Source of the DNA: Chloroflexota bacterium
Lineage (GTDB): Bacteria > Chloroflexota > Anaerolineae > Anaerolineales > Anaerolineaceae
DNA length: 10,630 nucleotides
Direction of reading: 5' to 3'
NCBI GenBank assembly: GCA_023406965.1
Contig: JAEXTI010000124.1
Span: forward strand, 1-10,630
Positions 5,840 through 10,630 of this stretch are shown piece by piece. Under the pieces are notes generated by a model. That model did not search any database. It was given only the letters and a program-made list of their open reading frames with translations, and was not told the DNA's origin. The position numbers and the translations under genes are program-made. The stretch's first letter is position 1; every line of letters starts with the position of its first letter.

Positions 5840-6651
5840 GCGCTGACAACCGCGAAACCATTCTGCAAGCCTCCGGCCTCGTCATGCAGTTCGGCGGCCT
5901 GCGCGCCGTCAACAACTTCGATCTAACCCTCAAAAAGGGCGACCTGGCCGGACTCATTGGCCCCAACGGCGCGGGCAAGACCACCGTGTTCAACATGATC
6001 ACCGGCGTCTATACCCCCACCGCGGGCAAAATTGACTTTGGCGACCAGGAAATCACCGGGTTAGAGCCGTTCCGCATCAACCAGATGGGAATTGCCCGCA
6101 CCTTCCAAAACATTCGCCTGTTCCCCACCCTCACCGTGCTGGACAATGTCCGCATCGCTTACCACCCCCATGCCGGGTACAGCCTGGTGGACGGCATCCT
6201 GCACAACGCCAAATTCCAGGTCAAAGAGCGCGAGTTGACCGAGCGCGCCCAGGAGTTCCTCTCGGTGTTCAACCTGCAAGACCGCCAGGGTGAAATTGCC
6301 TCCAGCCTGCCCTATGGCGAGCAGCGCCGCCTGGAAATTGCCCGCGCGCTGGCAGCCGAACCCCGTCTGCTGCTCCTCGACGAACCTGCCGCCGGAATGA
6401 ATCCGAACGAATCCGTGGCCCTCATGGATTTGATCCACTTCATCCGTGACCGGTTCAAACTCACCATTCTCCTCATCGAACATCAGATGCGCGTGGTCAT
6501 GGGCATCTGCGAACACATCACCGTGATGGACTTTGGCGAAGTCATCGCCCGCGGCAATCCGGCCGAAATCCAGGCCAACACCCGCGTGGTCGAAGCCTAT
6601 CTTGGCCCTGGCGCGGCCGCCCTCTCCGAAAAATTCCGCCGGAAGAAGTAG
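5836..6651 (+). CDS. livG: Branched-chain amino-acid-type ABC transporter ATP-binding protein, LivG family
   Basis: The 271-residue cytoplasmic ATPase (E. coli LivG has 255) carries all ABC motifs. These are Walker A G-P-N-G-A-G-K-T (42-49), Q-loop Gln91 in A-R-T-F-Q-N-I-R-L-F, the signature L-P-Y-G-E-Q-R-R-L-E-I-A-R (158-170), Walker B L-L-L-L-D-E-P (178-184) with catalytic Glu183, D-loop A-G-M-N-P (186-190), and the switch histidine His216 in L-I-E-H-Q-M. Signature Tyr in place of the second Ser/Gly and the T-F-Q-N-I-R-L-F sequence are typical of LivG as opposed to other ABC ATPases. ATG 5836 overlaps the livM TGA (ATGA) and has AGGAGG at 5823-5828. It would pair with LivF as a heterodimer under the LivH/LivM permeases. 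Confidence 0.95.
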   Translation: MSADNRETILQASGLVMQFGGLRAVNNFDLTLKKGDLAGLIGPNGAGKTTVFNMITGVYTPTAGKIDFGDQEITGLEPFRINQMGIARTFQNIRLFPTLTVLDNVRIAYHPHAGYSLVDGILHNAKFQVKERELTERAQEFLSVFNLQDRQGEIASSLPYGEQRRLEIARALAAEPRLLLLDEPAAGMNPNESVALMDLIHFIRDRFKLTILLIEHQMRVVMGICEHITVMDFGEVIARGNPAEIQANTRVVEAYLGPGAAALSEKFRRKK

Positions 6652-6654
6652 CCC

Positions 6655-7368
6655 ATGTTACTGGACGTACACGATCTCAACGTTTATTACGGCGCAATTC
6701 ACGCGCTCAAGGGAATCAGCTTTCACGTCGAGAAAGGTGAAATCGTTACCCTCATTGGAGCCAACGGGGCAGGCAAATCCTCCACGCTCAACACCATCTC
6801 CGGCCTGTTGCGCACCCGCACCGGCCACATTCGCTTCGAGGATAAAGAAATCGCTCGCATCGAGCCCCAGGATATCGTCAAGCTGGGCGTCGTGCAGGTG
6901 CCCGAGGGTCGCAAGATCTTCGCCACCCTCACGGTGATGGAAAACCTTGAGATGGGCGCCTTCATCCACGACGATAAAGCCCGTATCGCGGAAGACCTCG
7001 AGTCTGTGCTGCAGCGCTTCCCCCGCTTGCGCGAACGCCGGAAGCAACTGGGCGGCACGCTTTCGGGCGGCGAGCAGCAAATGCTGGCCATTGCCCGCGG
7101 GCTCATGGCCCGCCCCAGCCTGCTCCTCCTGGACGAGCCATCCATGGGCCTGTCCCCCATCCTGGTCGAGCAGATCTTCGAGATCATCCGCGACATCAAC
7201 GAACAAGGCACCAGCATCTTGCTGGTCGAACAAAACGCCCAGATGGCCCTCTCCATCGCTGACCGGGGTTATGTGTTGGAAACCGGCTCGGTGGTAAACG
7301 AAGGCCCCGCCCAAGACTTGCTGCACAACCCCACCGTCATCGAGGCTTACCTCGGCGGACACGGCTAA
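6655..7368 (+). CDS. livF: Branched-chain amino-acid-type ABC transporter ATP-binding protein, LivF family
   Basis: The 237-residue product matches the length of E. coli LivF. It has Walker A G-A-N-G-A-G-K-S (35-42), Q-loop Gln81 in V-V-Q-V-P-E-G-R-K-I-F (79-89), signature L-S-G-G-E-Q-Q-M-L-A-I-A-R (136-148), Walker B L-L-L-L-D-E-P (156-162) with Glu161, and S-M-G-L-S-P (163-168). The switch position is V-E-Q-N (191-194), with Gln in place of His; this is normal for LivF, not a defect. V-P-E-G-R and the C-terminal A-Y-L-G (231-234) are family marks. It begins 3 nt after the livG stop. LivF and LivG hydrolyse ATP together to power import. Confidence 0.95.
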   Translation: MLLDVHDLNVYYGAIHALKGISFHVEKGEIVTLIGANGAGKSSTLNTISGLLRTRTGHIRFEDKEIARIEPQDIVKLGVVQVPEGRKIFATLTVMENLEMGAFIHDDKARIAEDLESVLQRFPRLRERRKQLGGTLSGGEQQMLAIARGLMARPSLLLLDEPSMGLSPILVEQIFEIIRDINEQGTSILLVEQNAQMALSIADRGYVLETGSVVNEGPAQDLLHNPTVIEAYLGGHG

Positions 7369-7385
7369 AAGAAAGGCAGAACCCC

Positions 7386-7739
7386 ATGAAAACTTTTGAA
7401 CGAATTCTGTTCTTCTTCATCCTGCCGATTCTGGCGGTGCTGCTCTATCCTCCCAAAACCCTGGGAGCCGGAGCGGGCGTGCTGGTGGTAGTTCTGGTGT
7501 TGTTCGCCATCCTCGGTTACCTGCTCTGGCGCGGCTTCAGTCTGGCCCTCACCTTCAGCATCTTTGTGCAAGGCATGAACGTGATCATTCGGCTGATGAT
7601 GTTTTTCACCAACAGCTTCGACGCGCAAGGCGGAGCCAACTTACTGGCCGTTGTGACCATTCTGGCCGGGTTGGCACTGTCCTTCTACCTGCTCCTGCGC
7701 CTCGACCGCCAGGATGTGCGCATTCTGATGATTCGGTGA
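7386..7739 (+). CDS. Small membrane protein at the end of the liv operon, function unknown
   Basis: The product is 117 residues and mostly hydrophobic. Segments at about 6-22, 27-48, 52-73 and 84-104 could span the membrane, and the C-terminus is short and positively charged (R-L-D-R-Q-D-V-R-I-L-M-I-R, 105-117). I do not recognise the family and see no catalytic motif. The gene starts 17 nt after the livF stop, has AAAGG at 7372-7376 about 9 nt before its ATG, and is followed at once by the operon terminator. It therefore belongs to the liv transcript. An accessory or regulatory role for the importer is a reasonable guess from position only; chance co-transcription of an unrelated gene cannot be excluded. 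Confidence 0.8.
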   Translation: MKTFERILFFFILPILAVLLYPPKTLGAGAGVLVVVLVLFAILGYLLWRGFSLALTFSIFVQGMNVIIRLMMFFTNSFDAQGGANLLAVVTILAGLALSFYLLLRLDRQDVRILMIR

Positions 7740-7750
7740 GCTTCCCGTTC

Positions 7751-7795
7751 TGACACAAAAAACGCCCCGCAGTATCGCGGGGCGTTTTTGTGTCA
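7751..7795. terminator. Bidirectional Rho-independent terminator between the liv operon and ftsK
   Basis: CGCCCCGC (7763-7770) pairs with GCGGGGCG (7777-7784) over a 6-nt loop. The stem is flanked by six A on the left and five T on the right, and is extended outward by TGACAC (7751-7756) / GTGTCA (7790-7795). The U-run follows the GC stem on either strand, so it ends both convergent transcripts. It starts 11 nt after the stop of the small membrane protein and lies 5 nt from the ftsK stop. Confidence 0.93.
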
Positions 7796-7800
7796 GTAAT

Positions 7801-10320
7801 CTACTCGTCCTCCGGCAGAACCACACGCATTTGCGAAGTGGCCTGGGCTGGCCCTACCACACCCTTCTCCTCCATCGCGTCCACCAGGCGCGCGGCGCGG
7901 GTGTAACCGATGCCCAGCTTGCGCTGCAACATCGAGATGGACGCCTTGCCTTCCTGCCGCACCAGCGCCACAGCTTTCTCCATGATTGGGTCTTCGGGCT
8001 TACCACTGCTTTCCTCATCCCACAACGGTCCCTGGTGCATCGGCGTGCTCAGCGGCACGTCCATATTGACCGGTTCAGCCATCGAGGTGCCCACCGGCAA
8101 GCCCTGGCGCGCCGCCCGGATGTTCATATCCTGCACGCGCCAGTAATCCACCGTGCGCTGAATTTCAGGGTCCGAAACAAACACACCCTGCAAGCGCACC
8201 GGCGCAGCCGAATCAGGAGCCTGGAAGAGCATGTCGCCGCGTCCCAGCAGGCGCTCGGCCCCAGGCTGATCGAGGATCACGCGGCTGTCGATGCCGGAAG
8301 CCACCGCAAAAGCCACGCGCGCCGGAAAGTTCGCCTTGATTAAACCCGTCACCACGTCCACCGACGGGCGCTGGGTGGCCAGCACCAGGTGGATGCCCGT
8401 AGCGCGGGCCAGTTGCGCCAGGCGCGTCAGGCTGCGCTCGGTTTCGTCCGGCGCCAGCATCATCAAGTCGGCCAGTTCGTCCACCAGCACCAGCAGGTAA
8501 GGCAGTGGCGGGGATTGCTTCTTGTTGTGTTCCTGAATGTTGCGCACGCCCAACTGCGAGAAGCGGTGATAACGCGCGTCCATCTCGCGCTGCACCCACT
8601 GCAACGCGCCCACCACCTTCTCGGCCTCCACAATCACCGGGGCCAGCAAATGCGGGATGCCATTGTAACCGGTCAACTCCACGCGTTTCGGGTCCACCAG
8701 GATCATGCGCAAATCCGCCGGGGAATTGTTCAGCAGGAAACACGCCAGGATGGCATTGACCAGCACCGATTTACCCGAACCGGTCGTGCCTGCCACCAGT
8801 AAATGTGGCATAGAGGCCAGGTCGTAGGAGATAGATTTGCCCGCCACATCCTTGCCCAGGGCAAAGCGCAGTGGCGAGCGCAGCTTCTGGAAGCCCTCAC
8901 TCTCAATCACCTCTCGCAGCATCACGCGGGTCACCTCGGCGTTGGGCACCTCGATGCCAACATAGCTGCGTCCTGGCACCGGCGCCTGGATGCGAATACG
9001 TTGGGCCGCCAGGGCCAGGGCCAGATCGTCGGCCAGCGCCGCGATCTTGCCCACCCGCACGCGGGTTCGCCCGGAGCGCGTCTCGATGAAGTCCGGTTCC
9101 ACGCCGTACTGCGTAATGGTCGGTCCACGATGAACCTCCACCACATGCACCGGCGCGCCAAAAGATGCCAGGGTGTCTTCGATTAGCTTCGACCGCTCAT
9201 ATTCCACATTACTGCGCACCGATTCCACGGTGGGCGGGTCGAGAATTTCGGCGATGTTTGGCAGCACCCAGGATGGAGCGGCGGATTGCGTCTGGGGCCC
9301 GCCGGAAGCAGCCGCTCCTGCGGCAGATGAGCGCGGCTGCGCAGCACGCTCGCTACCACTGGCAGCAGGCACGTTCTGACCGCGCCCCGCGTTGCCTCCG
9401 CCGGTCGAGCGAGACCCAGCCGGGGCCGGAGCTCCATTACGCCTTGGCAGCGGGCGGAAGTCGGGCGGCAGCTCACCCGGAGCAGCCACCCAGGTTTCCT
9501 CTTCCAACTGCCCCGGTGAAAGCGGAGCGGGCGCCTCCCGATGAGTCGAAGTCAATTCGCGCTCAGCTTGCCAGCGATCGCGAAGGTTTTCGCCCATGCG
9601 CTGGAAGAACGCAAAAATGTCTGCCACCGAAATATCCAGGGTCAAGGCCAGCGCCACCAGCAGCCAGCCCGTCACCACCACCACTGCGCCCGCCGTTCCC
9701 AGAGAGCTAACCAGCAGGCCCTCGAAAGCCCCGCCCAGGTAGCCGCCGCCCTTGCCCTCTGCGGCCAACTCAAACCCGCCCCCGTTGGCCAGGTGCAAAA
9801 TGGTAACGATATTCAAGAAAAGCAACACCAGCCCGGCAATTCGCACCCCGGAAGGGCTGGGAAAACTTTCGACGTTACGCAGCAGCAACCACAACCCTAA
9901 CAGGAACAACCCGGCGGGCAGCAAGAACGCCCCCCAGCCTGCCGTCTGCTTTAATGCCGTCACCCACCAGCCGGTGAGCGCGCTATTTTGCTTGGACAGC
10001 AACGCCAGGATGGAGAGGAACCCCACCAGTGCCAGAATGATCCCGATAACATCCATGCGCCGCTCGGGGGAAAGCCGTGTCCACCAATTGCCTTGCTGCA
10101 CCGGGTAGGGCGCAGCCGAGCGGGTGGAACGGGTTGAAGTCCGCGTGGTCGTCCGAGTCGCGGGGCGAGAGGCCGGTTTGGCTGCCGGGTTGTTGCGAGT
10201 CCGCGCAGGAGCGCGGGTGGTTGAATGAGTCGTCGACCGGGCAGAGCCTCTCCCGGAGGTAGCGGCTGGTTTGCGGTCACGCGAGGCAGGTTTGGCGGGC
10301 GTTTTCCCTTGCTTGGGCAC
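7801..10320 (-). CDS. ftsK: DNA translocase FtsK/SpoIIIE
   Basis: The 839-residue product is close in size to B. subtilis SpoIIIE (787). Residues 1-75 are a basic Ser/Thr/Arg/Pro-rich tail. Four hydrophobic regions (about 91-109, 128-148, 158-178, 198-229) anchor it in the membrane. A Pro/Ala/Gly-rich linker (about 260-350) leads to the motor: alpha domain from about 360, Walker A A-G-T-T-G-S-G-K-S (510-518), D-P-K-R-V-E-L (543-549), Walker B L-V-L-V-D-E-L-A-D-L (610-619) and L-A-T-Q-R-P-S-V-D-V-V-T-G (647-659). The C-terminal winged-helix gamma domain (about 775-839, with L-G-I-G-Y-T-R-A-A-R-L at 802-812) normally reads chromosome-orienting DNA sites. The protein pumps DNA at the division septum to help clear and resolve chromosomes. 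The start is GTG 10320-10318, with GAGGAG at 10333-10328 and a 7-nt spacer. Confidence 0.96.
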   Translation of the reverse strand: MPKQGKTPAKPASRDRKPAATSGRGSARSTTHSTTRAPARTRNNPAAKPASRPATRTTTRTSTRSTRSAAPYPVQQGNWWTRLSPERRMDVIGIILALVGFLSILALLSKQNSALTGWWVTALKQTAGWGAFLLPAGLFLLGLWLLLRNVESFPSPSGVRIAGLVLLFLNIVTILHLANGGGFELAAEGKGGGYLGGAFEGLLVSSLGTAGAVVVVTGWLLVALALTLDISVADIFAFFQRMGENLRDRWQAERELTSTHREAPAPLSPGQLEEETWVAAPGELPPDFRPLPRRNGAPAPAGSRSTGGGNAGRGQNVPAASGSERAAQPRSSAAGAAASGGPQTQSAAPSWVLPNIAEILDPPTVESVRSNVEYERSKLIEDTLASFGAPVHVVEVHRGPTITQYGVEPDFIETRSGRTRVRVGKIAALADDLALALAAQRIRIQAPVPGRSYVGIEVPNAEVTRVMLREVIESEGFQKLRSPLRFALGKDVAGKSISYDLASMPHLLVAGTTGSGKSVLVNAILACFLLNNSPADLRMILVDPKRVELTGYNGIPHLLAPVIVEAEKVVGALQWVQREMDARYHRFSQLGVRNIQEHNKKQSPPLPYLLVLVDELADLMMLAPDETERSLTRLAQLARATGIHLVLATQRPSVDVVTGLIKANFPARVAFAVASGIDSRVILDQPGAERLLGRGDMLFQAPDSAAPVRLQGVFVSDPEIQRTVDYWRVQDMNIRAARQGLPVGTSMAEPVNMDVPLSTPMHQGPLWDEESSGKPEDPIMEKAVALVRQEGKASISMLQRKLGIGYTRAARLVDAMEEKGVVGPAQATSQMRVVLPEDE

Positions 10321-10342
10321 AGATCATCTCCTCAGATTCGAT

Positions 10343-10406
10343 GTATCTGCTCACCGTATCGTAGGGGTAATTCATGAATTGCCCCTACGATACGGTGAGT
10401 AGCTAC
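10343..10406. mobile_element. 64-bp palindromic MITE-like element with 8-bp flanking direct repeats
   Basis: The 64 bp are a near-perfect palindrome centred between 10374 and 10375: 29 of 32 symmetric positions are complementary, the exceptions being 10346/10403, 10349/10400 and 10368/10381. The ends read GTA and TAC. The octamer GATTCGAT lies immediately outside on both sides in direct orientation (10335-10342 and 10407-10414), as expected of a target-site duplication. There is no coding capacity, so any movement would need a transposase encoded elsewhere. The element sits between the ftsK -10 box and the ribosome binding site. Alternative reading: a host regulatory palindrome with a chance flanking repeat. 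Confidence 0.7.
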
Positions 10407-10412
10407 GATTCG

Positions 10413-10421
10413 ATTATAGCA
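10413..10421 (-). promoter_or_regulatory. Extended -10 promoter for ftsK
   Basis: On the minus strand TGC-TATAAT (10421-10413) is a perfect -10 hexamer with the extended TG motif. No -35 hexamer is recognisable at 16-18 bp, which is tolerable for extended -10 promoters. Transcription would begin near 10406, at the outer edge of the palindromic element, so the whole element would be in the ftsK leader of about 86 nt. The last two bases of the hexamer lie in one copy of the flanking octamer. Confidence 0.6.
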
Positions 10422-10454
10422 CACCTGTCCGACACTCCCCGAAGACCCCCGAGT

Positions 10455-10630
10455 TTATGGCCCCACCCGCCAGACGTGCAGAACGTTGGCGTTATCCAAC
10501 CCTACCACGGCCGTGCCATCCGGAGAGAAGCTCACCGCGCGCAAACCCTCTGTGCCTGCCTCCAATTGCGCCAGCGCCGCATGGCTGGACACATCCCACA
10601 CGCGCAAGGCGTTGCCCTGCCCCACAGCCA
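10455..10630 (-). CDS. WD40-repeat protein, C-terminal fragment (cut by window edge)
   Basis: The last 57 codons before a TAA (10457-10455) are visible; the frame enters from the right edge at 10628. They show the end of one blade (N-A-L-R-V-W-D-V, residues 6-13 of the fragment) and one further repeat (L-R-A-V-S-F-S-P-D-G-T-A, 29-40, then V-L-H-V-W-R-V, 49-55). F-S-P-D-G about 18 residues before V-W is the classic WD40 beta-propeller spacing. Such domains are protein-interaction scaffolds, often large repeat proteins in filamentous bacteria; the full architecture and role are outside the window. It lies 134 bp upstream of ftsK on the same strand. No terminator was seen between them. Confidence 0.85.
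   Translation of the reverse strand, partial: AVGQGNALRVWDVSSHAALAQLEAGTEGLRAVSFSPDGTAVVGLDNANVLHVWRVGP

Noticed and set aside
7191..7196. Possible missing switch histidine in LivF (Gln193)
   Set aside because: V-E-Q-N at this position is normal for the LivF family, so it is not a degenerate ATPase.
6658..7362. Minus-strand frame opposite livF
   Set aside because: Covers almost exactly the livF gene, which has all ABC motifs; antisense frame has no family features or ribosome binding site.

Overview
The window looks like ordinary chromosomal sequence from a GC-rich bacterium. The best guess is a member of the Chloroflexota (Anaerolineae-like). That rests on the general look of the bL21, FtsK and liv proteins and on the intergenic palindromes; it is inference, not proof. 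No phage, CRISPR, rRNA or tRNA gene was seen, and no obviously new multi-gene system. The unusual features lie in the non-coding DNA.

Layout. Three genes read leftward at the left edge: a RimJ/RimL-type GNAT acetyltransferase (1699-1100), a predicted multi-pass membrane protein whose ATG overlaps the GNAT stop (1103-240), and the first 33 codons of rplU (ribosomal protein bL21, 99-1, cut by the window). rplU has its own consensus promoter, whose -35 box overlaps the stop codon of the membrane-protein gene. A 395-bp divergent intergenic region (1700-2094) follows. It holds a strong rightward promoter, an inverted repeat at the predicted start point and a leader of about 250 nt.

The centre (2095-7739) is a complete branched-chain amino-acid-type (HAAT family) ABC importer operon in the order livK, livH, livM, livG, livF, followed by a small unrecognised membrane-protein gene. 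The binding protein is separated from the permease genes by a 203-bp spacer rich in hairpins, one of them a 13-bp GC-rich stem without a U-tract. The downstream genes are packed within 3 to 17 nt or overlap by 4 nt. Solute captured by the lipoprotein LivK would be handed to the LivH/LivM permease pair, with import powered by the LivG/LivF ATPases. A bidirectional intrinsic terminator (7751-7795) closes the operon and also serves the convergent gene.

The right part reads leftward: ftsK (DNA translocase, 10320-7801) and, upstream of it, the C-terminal end of a WD40-type beta-propeller gene (10630-10455). Between the ftsK -10 box and its ribosome binding site sits a 64-bp near-perfect palindrome flanked exactly by 8-bp direct repeats. 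It looks like a MITE-like insertion that now forms part of the ftsK 5' untranslated region, and it is the most interesting observation in the window.
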